From Nelumbo lutea (Eukaryota > Streptophyta > Magnoliopsida > Proteales > Nelumbonaceae): a stretch of DNA of 64,000 nt. The DNA lies in assembly GCA_022828595.1 (NCBI GenBank), contig JAKGHH010000006.1:14318499-14382498 (forward strand), in the 5' to 3' direction. Made by a program: the position numbers and the translations under genes. This document shows, piece by piece, positions 10,441 through 22,098 of this stretch (its first letter is position 1; each line of letters opens with the position of its first letter). Below the pieces are notes generated by a model, which did not search any database, was not told the DNA's origin, and saw only the letters and a list, made by a program, of their open reading frames with translations.

Positions 10441-11470
10441 AAAATCCCCAAGAAGAGAGCCTGTGATACAGTTAATCCCACGTGTCTGTGGCATTACCGA
10501 CTTGGCCACATCGGTGTTGACCGAATCACAAGGTTGGTAAAGGATGGTCCTTTGGATTTTCTAACTATAGAAGATCTTCCCACCTGTGAGCCTTGCCTAC
10601 AAGGCAAGATGACAAAACGGCCATTTGACGGTAAGCCTGAAAGATGTACAGGCACACTTGACCTAATACATACTGATGTATGTGGTCCCCTAAGTGTTAG
10701 GACACGAAATCAACACGTGTATTTCATCACCTTCACAGATGATTTCTCACGATATGGTTACGTGTACCTAATGAGGCACAAGTCTGAATCCATTGAAAAG
10801 TTCAAAGAGTTTAGACAAGAGTCAGATCGAGGTGGTGAGTATCTCTCTGATGAGTTCAGGGACTACTTAAAGGACAATGGGATAGTATCACAATTAGCTC
10901 CTCTTGCTACACCACAACTTAGCGCTGTTTCAGAGAGGAGGAATAGGACCTTATTGGATATGGTCCGGTCACTTCTCATACACTCAGAGTTACCCACATC
11001 CTTTTGGGGTTACATATTAGAGACTGTGATCTACGTGCTGAATCGGGTTCCAACCAAATCGGTTCCGAACACCATATGATCGTTGGACCGCAAAGAAACC
11101 AGGAGTCAGACACTTGAAGATTTGGGGTTGTCTAGCACACGTTAAAAGAACGAGTGCGGACAAGTTGGAATCCAAGACCAGTCGTTGCCTATTTGTAGGT
11201 TTCCCAAAAGGCTCTGTAGGTTACCTTTTCTATGACCAAGTGAGCAGAAAGTGTTCTGCAATCGAAATGCCTAGTTCTTGGAGACCAATTATATCCTGGA
11301 CACCCATCGTCAGGAAATTGTTCTTGATGAGGAGAGCTCAGGAGCAGTGGGAGATGTCCCACAAGTTCCAGGTACTAACCAACCTAGAAGATCCACTCAG
11401 GTATCCAGGCAACTAGTCCGTTATGGTTATGACCAGGATAGTTACCTGGTGGAAACCTTGACTAGTGAGG
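10441..11470 (+). pseudogene. Integrase of Copia element A
   Basis: The zinc-binding region has WHYRLGH and CEPCLQGK (about 10486-10610). The core has HTDVCGP with the first catalytic Asp, then SDRGGEY with the second, and [11 protein letters not shown] with the Glu. About 16 codons are missing between the first two sites relative to H (near 10820). A frameshift with a short deletion at about 11075-11090 and a one-base loss near 11240 separate the core from the C-terminal [14 protein letters not shown] region. Integrase would join element DNA to the chromosome; this one is incomplete. Confidence 0.9.
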
Positions 11471-12900
11471 AGGATCCCGTGACTTATGCGGAAGCTATGT
11501 TGGACATAGATTCCCAGAAGTGGGTGGAGGCCATGAGAGCAGAGATGGACTCAATGGAGACCAATGGAGTCTGGACTCTAGTAGATCCGCCCTCCGGGGT
11601 AAAAGCAATTGGTTGCAAATGGATTTACAAGAGGAAGAAGGGCCCCGATGGTAGGGTTGAGACCTTCAAAGATCGTCTTGTGGCAAAAGGGTACACATAA
11701 AAAGAGGGCATCGATTATGAGAAAACCTTTTCGCCTGTGGCCATGCTTAAATCCATTAGGATCCTGCTAGATGTAGCAGCATACCATGATTATGAGATTT
11801 GGAAAATGGATGTCAAAACTGCATTCCTGAATGGAGATCTTATTGAAGATATCTTTATGCAGCAGCTGCAAGGCTTCATAGCTGCGGGTCAGGAAAACAT
11901 GGTATGTAAACTTAATAGATCCATTTATGGACTTAAGCAAGCTTCTAGAAGTTGGAACATCCATTTTGACTCTGCCGTCAAATCGTTTGACTTTGAGCAC
12001 AATCCGGATGAACCCTGTGTTTACAGGAAGTACAGTGGAGAGAAGGTTACCTTCTTGGTTCTGTATGTAGATGACATTCTACTCATTGGGAATGATGTAG
12101 TAATATTGACTACGGTAAAAGTATGGCTTTCACAGCAATTCTCCATGAAAGATCTTGGAGAGGCCTCCTATATACTGGGTCTTTGACTCTATAGAGATAG
12201 ATTGAAGTGGATAATAGGATTATCCCAATCTGCCTTCATTGACAAAATAGTCATAAGATACAGCATAGAAAACTCCAAAAAAGGAAATGTTTCTTTCAGG
12301 CACAGAGTCACTCTCTCCAAGAGGATATCTCCCAAGACTTCTGAGGAGATTGATGGCATGAAAGACGTTCCCTATGCCTCTGCCGTAGGGAGCATCATGT
12401 ATGCCATGCTGTGCACTTGCCCTAACATTGCTCAGACAGTGAGTGTAGTAAGTAGATTTCAGGCCAACCCAGGGCAAGAGCACTGGACTGCTGTGAAAAA
12501 CATACTTAAGTACCTTCAAAAGATAAAAGAGTTTTGTCTATTATTCGATGGTAATTCACTACAGATCCAAGGGTATACAGATGTCGATTTCCAATCAGAT
12601 CCAGATGATAGAAAGTCTACATCTGGATATATTTTCACGATAGGATCGTGTGTTGTTTCTTGAGTGTCAGCAAACAAGTGTCCTAAGTTACAAATTAATA
12701 GTTCACAACCCAAGCCGAGTGCATTGTCAATGAAGGTGTTCATTCATGAATTTGGAATTCAGCACATCACCCATTCCATTGTTGTATGACAACACTGGAC
12801 CTACGGGAGGATGATAGTAAGAGGTAGCATCAGTGGAGAATGTGGTAGACCCATTGACTAAGCCACTGACACAGAAAGTGTTTATGAAACACGTGGAAAG
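11470..12900 (+). pseudogene. Reverse transcriptase and RNase H of Copia element A
   Basis: Reverse transcriptase starts near [19 protein letters not shown]. It keeps the motifs MDVKTAFLNGDL (catalytic Asp, about 11810), YGLKQASRSW and LYVDDILLIG (active site, about 12060). RNase H follows with GYTDVDFQSD and DRKSTSGY (about 12575-12640). Stops lie at about 11698 (TAA for CAG), 12184 (TGA for CGA) and 12661 (TGA for TGG). Between 12660 and 12900 the RNase H tail is rearranged and shortened compared with H. The catalytic residues survive but the frame does not. Confidence 0.92.
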
Positions 12901-12935
12901 TATGGGACTCCGGCTAGTACCTGATTGGACCTAAG

Positions 12936-12948
12936 TGCAAGTGGGAGC
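12936..12948 (+). other. Polypurine tract of element A
   Basis: GCAAGTGGGAGC directly precedes the 3' LTR start. This is the normal plus-strand primer position in Copia elements. Confidence 0.75.
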
Positions 12949-14898
12949 TGTTAGACAGTTTTGTATGCCCTTAGCTTCAATCAAAATTGATGTACTTTAT
13001 GAGTTTATTGTAAATGAATAAAAGTGCATATTTGATTCATGTTCCCTTGGTATGTTTCTGTGTAATACCCTTAAACTGGACACTTAATGAGACTTGTGTT
13101 AGTTTAGAATGTTCACAGCTAGTGGGTCGGTCTGGGGAGACCTATCCTGACAAGGCTGACACTGTGGTGCCACCAAGTCGGTTGGGGTGGCTTGTCTCAG
13201 CTACCGGGGTGAGACTCTAGGCACATACAGTGTGGGATTAATTAAATCTTTGAACTGGACCAGATTTCCAGTATTGCCCTAGACCTTGGAGATTGATGGG
13301 CAAAACTGGAAAGTTACACCCGACCCCTAGACTCGATTATGATACTGCACTAGGTGTCGCATTGGGCTGTCTTTGATATACCAATCAGTGAGATCCTTAG
13401 CGGGGGTCAAAACCTGGGTATGTTGGGACAGTCTGAGAATTCATCTGAGTGGGTGATCATAGTGACAGGATCAGCCCCTTTGTCAGACAAAGGTAATGAT
13501 CGGGGATGCATTCTCACTGATGGAAACCAAGACTGCCGACAGTCGATTTCAATCGTTGAGATTTTGTTTTGCAAAATATATTTTATATGAGATATAAAAA
13601 GTATATATATTATGGTTTTGAAATGTTTGCGAAAGGTTTTAATTCCCGGGATCCATACTTGAGAGAATGGAATGCTATTCCTTGCAGCCGAGGGAAAGGT
13701 CCTCTCTTGTCGGGCACTGTATGATCATTATGGGTTGAGAAGTTAAGTGTAAGGCCATTGAGGATAATACCTGATAGGATAATCTTGCATCTGCCCACAG
13801 TCCCTGGGTGTTACAAGTTGGATTGGCCCAGGGACCACTTAGGGTAAGTGTTGGGCCCATAGAGCCCGTCTGATGGGTTTCACGGGGTGTACGGTCCATA
13901 ACAGTGTATTCGGCCAGGCCTTGTAACAAAGGCTAGGCTGAACCCATGTGGCTGATGTGTAGATCAATGTTTGGATCCCAGGCCATACAAGGAAGCCCAA
14001 CTGGACAGCAGTTTGGAAGGTTTAATGAATACATAACCCTCAATGGGCCTTAAGCACATTTCGAACTAGGCTAATTTGATTAGTCTTTAAGGGGCGAATT
14101 CTGAGATAAGATCAGCTGATAGGATTGGGCCCACACCCTATCCACTCAGAGAGTCCAAGATTTAAATGAGATTTAGATTTGGAAACTTTCTAATTAGATT
14201 AGGAACTGGCCGATCTAATATGCAGATAAGATAAGGTTTATCCCTTATCTTAAAGGGACTTCTAATCTAGATATGATTTGGGTTAGCAACTCCTAATGGG
14301 ATTAGGAGTTGATTTCTTTAAGTCTATAAAAGGAAGAGGGGGTGGAAGCATTTAGACAAACAATCACCAGCAACAGTCTTGTCTTCAGAGCTGAGATCAC
14401 AAAGGAGAGAATTCTGCACCCTACAAATTCTCTCTAGCCGCCTCCTTCCTGCAGCCGCCGCCTATAGTAGTTCGATCTCCATTGCTTGGGAAAAATCAAG
14501 ATCAGATCTTGATTCCAATCTTTTGGAGAAAAGATTGTTAGGAGTTGTATTCACAAGCCGTCTAGGTGATTCTTGGGAAGAATCAAGTTCTTAGGAAGGA
14601 CACTGCTGATTCTGCTCCACCTTGCACTGTGCCATATTTAGTGGGAGCAGATTTTGGTTTCTACCTTGGGCTTGAACACCTCCATTGAGAGATATTGTTT
14701 CTCTGTATCAGGTATTATCTCTCTCTCCCCCTTTTGGTTCAGATCTGATTCAGTTTATGGTTCAAGAATGATCCTTGAAAATAAGATTTTCTAAATAGGG
14801 AATTCGATTCCCAGTTGAAGGGAAAGAAAAATTTTTGAAATTCGCCCCATTTATTCCGCAATCTTGGGCGTCCATATGATGGATTTCCTATCCCTTCA
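12949..14898 (+). repeat. 3' LTR of element A
   Basis: 1950 bp from TGTTAGACAG to CCCTTCA, collinear with the 5' LTR. It is followed by GGGTG, the second target-site copy, and then by the second half of the 5' LTR of B. Confidence 0.95.
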
Positions 14899-14903
14899 GG
14901 GTG

Positions 14904-15893
14904 CACTGTCCATAACAGTGTACTCGGCCAGGCCTTGTAACAAAGGCTGGGCCGAACCCATGTGGCTGATGTGTAGATCAATGTTATGGTCCCTTGCCAT
15001 ACAAGGAAGCCCAACCGGGCAGCAATTTGGAAGGCTAAATGAATACATAACCTTAAATGGGCCTTAAGCCCATTTCAAACTAGGCTAATTTGATTAGTCA
15101 CTTAAAGGGGCGAATTCTAAGATGGATCAGCTGATAGGATTGGGCCCAGACCCTATCCACTTAGAAAGTCCAAGATCTAAATAAGATTTAGATCTGGAAA
15201 CATCCTAATTAGATTGGGAGATGGCTGATCTAATCTGCAGATAAGATAAAGGTTATCCCTTATCACTTAAAAGGACTTCTAATCCAAATATGATTTGGGT
15301 TAGCAACTCCTAATGGGATTAGGAGCTGATCCCTTTGAGATTATAAAAGGAGGAGGGGGCGGTAGCCTTTAGATATGCAACCAACACACTCTTGTCTTCA
15401 GAGTTGAGATTACAAGAAGAGGGAACTCTACTCCCTACAAACATTCTCTTGCCGCCTCCAGCAGTTCGATCTCCAATTCTTGGGAGAAATCAAGATTTGA
15501 TCTTGATACCAATCTTTTGGAGAAAAGATTGGTTGGAGTTGTATTCACAAGCCATCCAGTTGATTCTTGCGAAGGGTCAAGTTCTTTTGGAAGAACACTA
15601 TTGATTCTGCTCCACCCTACATTGCACCATCTTCAGTGGGAGTAGATTTTGGATCCTTCCTTGGGTGTGAACACCTCCATTGGGAGATACTGCTTCTCTG
15701 TATTAGGTATAATCCCTCCCTACCCCTTTTGGTTCAAATCTGGTTCAGTTTATGGTTCAAGAATGATCATTGAAAATATGATTTTCTAAATAGGGAATTC
15801 GATTCCTAGTTGAAGGGAGAGAAAAATTTTTGAAATTCGCCCCCTTATTCCACATTCTTTGGGTGTCCAAGTGATGGATATCCTATCCCTTTA
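14904..15893 (+). repeat. 5' LTR of element B, second half
   Basis: It continues where 5480 stopped and ends ATCCCTTTA (CA decayed to TA). Joined to 4541-5480 it gives a roughly 1.93-kb LTR. The TATA box is at 15342-15349. Confidence 0.92.
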
Positions 15894-17706
15894 GTGTATC
15901 AAAGCCATGGTTCAAATCTTGAACCATTCTGTTTCAGATCTGAACCTACGCAAATGGGCAGAAGGCGTTCTACCCAATTTGCACAGATATGGGTTTTGGG
16001 AAATTTGTTCCCAAAATTGATGAGAAAATAATCTGAAATTAATTTTATACAAATTTGATTATTGTTTAGAATAGTTCTTTATGATTTTGTTTATTTTTGG
16101 GCTATTCGTACAAGAGGAGGTCATATTCTTGGTTTGCGTAGGGAGAATTGCAAGATTTGCAGTTTCTTGATTTATTTATTACATTTAGTTTGTAAATATT
16201 TTTTATTTTTATTTTTAGACTCAATGTATAGGCATTTGATCTGATATAATTATTAATAGAAATAGGATTTCTATTTATTTTTTATTTTGGATCTAAGATG
16301 GCGGTGCTGAAAGGGAAATTTTGTAGAGAAGGAGATTTCATAGATGGGACATTCTCTATCTGCGATTTGCAGTTTATGAAATTGCAAATTGTGATCTAAC
16401 CTTTGTTTTGTAGGATGGATTGTGTGAACAACCTTGTTTAACTGATTCTTGATTTTCTTTTATCAGTTATTTAATTTCATATTATTTTCTTGAATTAAAG
16501 ATTTAATTAAAGATCAAACCCTATACCCATTCGAATCAAGATTGGCTCAAACTGTTTGGACCAAATCTAGGGTTTAGTCAAGGATGAAATTCAGCCCTAA
16601 TTTTCCCACTAATGGGCCTGAGGATTGATATTTAATTAAATGGTTAATTTGGCCCAACCTGTAAAGGCCCAGTTTTAAATAGTTAAAACTGATAAAAGCC
16701 CACTTCAAAGGATAAAGCTATATGGACCGAACTGGGTAACCCTAATTTAGCCCATATAACTAGATAATATTAATGGTTAATAGTATGGATTTAAAATGGG
16801 CTTCCAATGGGCCTTATAGATAATTAATTGATTGGATCAATTTATCCCCTCACGAGATGTATGGATGTGTGATGTGCTGCGTGCATGGGCCATAAGTGCT
16901 TGGCCCATGCTCATTTGACAGTTGCTCTTGCGCACACCATGGCTGAAATCACATCATTGCCATGGTGTCCCTTTTGGTCATTGGATGACCTCCCTCTGTG
17001 GTGGGCCCCATGCCTCATCGAGAGGTTACGTGCGGAACCCTAGCCGATTTAAGGCCCACCGAAATCTGACTTTATGAAAGTCAGTGGGAGCCACTTTGGT
17101 TTGACCTAAATCAAACTAGGGCGTAATTAACTGTTCCCTCCAGCTAATATGAGTGCATGTGATAGGGAGATTCATATGATGAACTCTCTAAAGGCCTTCC
17201 ATCATTAGCATGAGGATGAGTCCTTCAATAATGAGGAAAGGCACCAGAAAATGGGCTATCCATTTGCTGTTGGGCTTGTCTAAGTGTTTCATAAGATGAT
17301 AGGGGCGTCATAGACCGATTTGGGAGGGGCTTCACCAGAAAATGGGAACTCTCTCACGGTACCTTGGTGTTCACGAATATGATGGGTAAGCACTTACTGG
17401 ATAGAAAGGTTTACCTGAAAATGGCTCTGAACCTTGTCTGACAGAGGCTAAAGGGAAAACTCATATGATGAGTGGATATGATCCTTCACAGAAAGGTGAT
17501 GGGGTTATGCAACTGAAACAGTTGGTTCCATGCACCCTATGTGAATTCCCACATTTCCAGAGACAACTCGTAATCTCCGTCACTGAGAAAGGAGGGAAAT
17601 CTCAGAGATGAATAAATGGAAATGGATTGTAGATTAAAATCCATATCTATGAAATGAACATGAATCAAATTAGGTTGTGAACTGATGTTTGCTCTTTTAT
17701 CAGAAA
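15894..17706 (+). other. Degraded primer site and leader of element B
   Basis: GTGTATCAAAGCCATGG is a decayed primer binding site (two bases lost and one changed relative to H). The leader that follows aligns with those of A and H. The small leader frame found in A and H is broken here by TGA. Confidence 0.75.
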
Positions 17707-18250
17707 ATGGCAAACATATCTTTTGCAAGCTTCTTGACGACAACAAGCTTAAGGGCCCAAACTATGCCGACTGGTACAGGAACCTTATGCTAGTCCTAGC
17801 TTCTGAAAAGCTAGACAAAGTGGCAAAGAATCCTGCCCCGGAGCATCCGAGCGATAGGGCTTCTAAGGCCCCCATTGTCTTTGGATGATGGGATACACCA
17901 ACAAACTGGAGGTTCTTGGATCTGGGCTAGACCTTGCAACCCAGATAGATGCTATCCTTAATTCTTTGCCTCCTTCCTTTAATCCATTCATCATGAACTA
18001 TAATATGAACAAGCTGAATGTCAGTTTGCAAGAGCTCAACAATATGTTGCAAAGAGTCAAAGAACTAATTAAAAAGGATGAGCCTGTAGCTATGCTTGTT
18101 GAAGCTAGCAAGACAGGCAAGAGAAAGAGGAAGGCAAAGAAGCATAAAAAGAAAGCCACTGTGGGAAAGAAGTAGAAGAAAGACAAAGCATCGGATGCCT
18201 GTCACTTCTACAAGAAGACCGGCCACTGGAAAATGAACTATCCTACCTAC
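17707..18250 (+). pseudogene. gag of Copia element B, internally deleted
   Basis: It begins MANISFASFLTT-like in the aligned frame and keeps YADWYRNLMLVLASEK. Compared with A about 235 bp are missing after the codons for ASKAP (near 17870), joining the N-terminal part to a segment near LRMMGYTNKLEVLG. The zinc knuckle near 18200-18240 reads CHFYKKTGHWKMNY, with two cysteines lost. B keeps CAG at the LATQIDA position where A and H have TAG. Confidence 0.85.
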
Positions 18251-19640
18251 TTGGAATCCAAGATAGGTAATTTTGAAACTTGTGTTATAGAAACCAATTT
18301 ATTGGTAGCTTCTGCGTCCTGGTGTATTGACTCCTGGGCTTCAACTCATGCGTGTAACTCACTGTAGCGCTTCAAGGTAAGCAGAAGGCTGAGTGAAGGA
18401 GAAGTCACTCTCTACTTGGGGACTACTTCAATTGTTGCAGCCGCGGCAATAGGAATCGTGGAGTTAATTTTTAGAGAAGGAAAAATTGTACTCAAAGATT
18501 GTCTTTATGTACAAAACTTAAGAAGAATTTTGATTTCTATTTCAAAACTATGTGCAGATGGTTATTCTGTCTTCTTTAGTAATATGATTACTATTAAAAG
18601 AAATAACAGATTCATCGCATACGTGGAACTGGAGAACGGTCTCTATGTTCTACATCCTTCTCTAGAAACTAACATAACCGAAACTACGTCGGCTGAAATC
18701 CCCAAGAATAGAGCCTGTGATACAGTTAATCCCACGTGTCTGTGGCATTACCGACTTGGCCACATCGGTGTTGACCGAATCACAAGGTTGGTAAAGGATG
18801 GTCCTTTGGATTTTCTAACTATAGAAGATCTTCCCACCTGTGAGCCTTGCCTACAAGGCAAGATGACAAAATGACCATTTGACGGTAAGCCTGAAAGATG
18901 TACAGGCACATTTGACCTAATACATACTGATGTATGTGGTCCCCTAAGTGTTAGGACGCAAAATTAACATGTGTATTTCATCACCTTCACAGATAATTTC
19001 TCACGATATTGTTACGTGTACCTAATGAGACACAAGTCTGAATCTTTTGAAAAATTCAGAGAGTTTAGACAAGAGGTCGAGAAACAGTTAGGGTGAGAAA
19101 TTAAGGCCCTTCGATTAGATCGAGGTGGCGAGTATCTCTCTGACGAATTCAAAGACTACTTAAAGAACAATGGGATAGTATCACAATTAGCTCATCCTGC
19201 TATACCACAACTTAACGGTGTTTTAGAGAGGAGGAATAGGACCTTATTGGATATAGTCCGGTCGCTTCTCATACACTCAGAGTTACCCACATCCTTTTGG
19301 GGTTACGCATTAGAGACTACGATTTATGTGCTGAATCGGGTTCCAACCAAATCGGTTCTGAACACTCCGTATGAACTTTGGACCGGAAATAAACCAAGTG
19401 TCAGACACTTGAAAATTTGGGATTGTCCAGTACACGTTAAAAGAACTAGTGTGGACAAGTTGGAATCTAAGACCAGTCGTTGCCTATTTGTAGGCTACCC
19501 AAAAGGCTCTATTGGTTACCTATTCTATGACCCAAGTGAGCAGAAAGTGTTATGCAGTCGAAATGCACAATTCTCGGAAACAGATTATATCCTGGACATC
19601 CATTGTCAGGAAGTTGTTCTTAATGAGGAGAGCTCAGGAG
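18251..19640 (+). pseudogene. Protease and integrase of Copia element B
   Basis: The protease motif is CIDSWAS, with the same Gly to Trp change as A, followed by the shared TAG at 18365-18367. Integrase has WHYRLGH, CEPCLQGK, a stop at 18872 (TGA for CGG), LDRGGEY (second catalytic Asp present, about 19120) and RRNRTLLD near 19225. A further TGA near 19096 replaces an Arg codon. The frame is open from 19247 into the C-terminal domain ([13 protein letters not shown]). Several lesions make it inactive. Confidence 0.88.
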
Positions 19641-20860
19641 CAATGGAAGATGTCCCACAAGTTCCAAGTAGTGACCAACCTAGAAGATACACTCGGGTAT
19701 CCAGGCCACCAGTCCGTTATGGTTATGACCAGGATAGTTACCTGGTGGAAACCTTGACTAGTGAGGAGGATCCCGTGACTTACGCGGAAGTTATGTTGGA
19801 CATAGATTCCCAGAAGTGGGCGGAGTCCATGAGAGCAGAGATGGACTCAATGGAGACCAATGGAGTTTGGACTCTAGTAGATCCACCCTCTGGGGTAAAA
19901 GCAATCGGTTGCAAATGGATTTATAAGAGGAAGAAGGGCCCCGATGGTAGGGTTGAGGGTGGTGAAAGGGTACACTCAGAAGAGGGCGTCGATTATGAGG
20001 AAACCTTTTCGCCTGTGGCCATGCTTAAATCCAGGATCCTGCTAGCTGTAGCAGCATACCATGATTATGAGATTTGGTAGATGGATGTCAAAACTGCATT
20101 CCAGAATGGAGATCTTATTGAAGATATCTATATGCAGCAGCCGCAAGGCTTCATTGCTGCAGGTCAGGAAAACATGGTATGTAAACTTAATAGGTCCATT
20201 TATGGACTTAAGTAAGCTTCTAGAAGTTGGAACATTCATTTTGACGAATCCGGATGAACCCTGTGTCTACAGGAAGTTCATGGAGATAAGGTTACATTCT
20301 TGGCTCTGTATGTAGATGACATTCTACTCATTGGGAATGATGTAGTAATGTTGACTACGGTGAAAGTATGGCTTTCACAACAATTCACCATGAAAGAATT
20401 TGGAGAAGCCTCCTATATACTAGGTCTTCGACTCTATAGAGATAGATCGAAGTGGAGTCACTCTCTCCAAGAAGATACAACATGGAAAACTCCAAGAAAG
20501 GAATTATTCCTTTTAGGCACGGAGTCACTTTCTCCAAGAAGATGTCTCCCAAGACTTCTGAGGAGATTGATGGCATGAAAGACATTCCCTATGCCTCTGC
20601 CGTAGGGAGCATCATGTATGCCATGCTGTGCACTCGTACTGATATTGCTCATGCAGTGAGTGTAGTAAGCAGATTTCAGGCCAACCCAGGGCAGGAGCAC
20701 TGGACTGCTATAGAAAACATATTTAAGTACCTTCGAAGGACAAAAGAGTTTTGTCTATTATTCGATGGTAACACACTAAAGATCCAAGGGTATACAGATG
20801 CCGATCTCCAGTCAGATCCAGATGATAGAAAGTCTACATCTGGATTTGTTTTCACGATAG
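19641..20860 (+). pseudogene. Reverse transcriptase and RNase H of Copia element B, truncated
   Basis: It keeps [29 protein letters not shown] and LYVDDILLIG (about 20300). A small deletion removes the segment after GPDGRVE, a TAG stands at about 20080, a TAA at about 20212, and part of the thumb is lost near 20245. RNase H has GYTDADLQSD and DRKSTSGF and then stops abruptly at 20860, where the sequence jumps into the middle of the 3' LTR. About 1.37 kb present in A is missing at this junction. Confidence 0.9.
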
Positions 20861-21701
20861 AAAGTCTAAATGAATGCATAAGCTTAAATGGGCCTTAAGC
20901 CCATTTCAAACTGGGCTAATTTGATTAGTCATTTAAAGGGGCGAATTCTGAGATGGATCAGCTGATAGGATTGGGCCCAGACCCTATCCACTTAGAGAGT
21001 CCAAGATCTAAATAAGATTTAGATTTGGAAACCTCCTAATTAGATTAGGAGATGGCTGATCTAATCTGCAAATAAGATAAAGGTTATACCTTATCACTTA
21101 AAGGGACTTCTAATCCAAATATGATTTTGGTTAGCAACTCCTAATGGGATTAGGAGCTGATCCCTTTGAGATTATAAAAGGAGGAGGGGGCGGCAGCCTT
21201 TAGATATGCAACCAACACACTCTTGTCTTCAGAGCTGAGATTACAAGAAGAGAGAATTCTGCACCCTGCAAACACTCTCTTGCTGCCTTCTTCCTGCAGT
21301 CGCCACCTCCAGCAGTTTGATCTCCAGTTCTTGGGAGAAATCAAGATTTGATCTTGATAATATGATTTTCTAAATAGGGAATTCGATTCCCTATTGATTC
21401 TTGCGAAGGGTCAAGTTCTTTTGGAAAAACACTATTGATTCTGCTCCACCCTGCACAGTGCCATCTTCAGTGGGAGCAGATTTAGGATCCTTCCTTGGGC
21501 GTGAACACCTCCATTGGGAGATATTGCTTCTCCATATCAGGTATAATCCTTCCCTACTCTTTTTGGTTCAAATCTGGTTCAGTTTATGGTTCAAGAATGA
21601 TCCTTGAAAATATGATTTTCTAAATAGGGAATTTTTTTTGAAATTCATCCCCTTATTCCGCTTTCTTTGGGCGTCCATGTGATGGATATCCTATCCCTTC
21701 A
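20861..21701 (+). repeat. Truncated 3' LTR of element B
   Basis: Only the last 840 bp or so of the LTR remain, ending CCCTTCA and followed by ATTTC. Around 21355-21395 a piece that belongs near the LTR end (ATATGATTTTCTAAATAGGG) appears in place of a more upstream segment and then recurs near 21608, showing local rearrangement. Confidence 0.88.
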
Positions 21702-21706
21702 ATTTC

Positions 21707-21920
21707 ATCATTTGCATATTCGATTAGTGATCACCCTTGTTTTTATTTTCTTTTTCTAGTTTTTATTTTCAATAGTTCTTGCTTCAATCTGAATTTCGAT
21801 TGTCCAGATAATTAGGGAAGACTGTGGTTCTAATACTTATTTTGTTAAATCTTCATGGGAACGATATTTTATACTACTTGATAACTAGTGCACTTGCTAG
21901 GGTTATATTCATAGCTATCA
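21707..21920 (+). repeat. Solo LTR C, right part
   Basis: It continues LTR C after the insertion of B and ends GCTATCA, followed by the GGTTG duplication at 21921-21925. The segment contains AACGATATTTTATACTACTTG and GTGCACTTGCTAG-like text, typical of the U5 end of plant Gypsy LTRs. Confidence 0.78.
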
Positions 21921-21925
21921 GGTTG

Positions 21926-22009
21926 GACAGCTTCGAAGAGTGTGGCCAGGCCTTAAAGGGTATCATGGTGATGTGGAAAAGAATGGGCCAATGTATGAAA
22001 CCGTTGTAA
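21926..22009 (+). pseudogene. Remnant K, C-terminal end
   Basis: The frame that reads LDGL just before 3288 continues here as DSFEECGQALKGIMVMWKRM and ends at TAA 22007-22009. If the solo LTR and one GGTTG copy are removed, the reading frame is uninterrupted, which supports both the TSD assignment and a coding origin for K. The short charged helix suggests the end of a coiled coil. Function unknown. Confidence 0.5.
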
Positions 22010-22093
22010 ATATTTATGTTTCCTATAAAGAATTTGGTATTGTTATGAAGTAGGACATGATTTGCATATTTGTTTTACATGTCTTTGTTAATC

Positions 22094-22098
22094 ATATT
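22094..22098. repeat. Target-site duplication of element D, left copy (ATATT)
   Basis: ATATT precedes TGATGAGGGC and recurs at 26849-26853 after the second LTR. Confidence 0.85.

Larger units (their letters stand above)
5481..14898 (+). mobile_element. Structurally complete Ty1/Copia element A
   Basis: This 9.4-kb element has two LTRs of about 1.95 kb, a primer binding site, a 1.8-kb leader, gag, protease, integrase, reverse transcriptase and RNase H in Copia order, a polypurine tract, and a perfect 5-bp duplication. It sits inside the 5' LTR of its relative B. Coding regions carry several stops and indels, so the copy is complete in structure but not in protein. By eye the two LTRs differ at about 11 of the first 370 aligned bases, mostly transitions, which suggests an insertion that is neither very recent nor ancient. 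Confidence 0.95.
4541..21701 (+). mobile_element. Copia element B, decayed, containing element A
   Basis: B is bounded by ATTTC duplications. Its 5' LTR (4541-5480 plus 14904-15893) is split by element A. The internal region runs 15894-20860 and a truncated 3' LTR runs 20861-21701. Order is gag, protease, integrase, reverse transcriptase, RNase H, as in Ty1/Copia. LTR tips have decayed (TG to TA at 4541, CA to TA at 15893). It has large deletions in gag and across the RNase H/3' LTR junction and cannot move by itself. B predates A. Confidence 0.9.
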
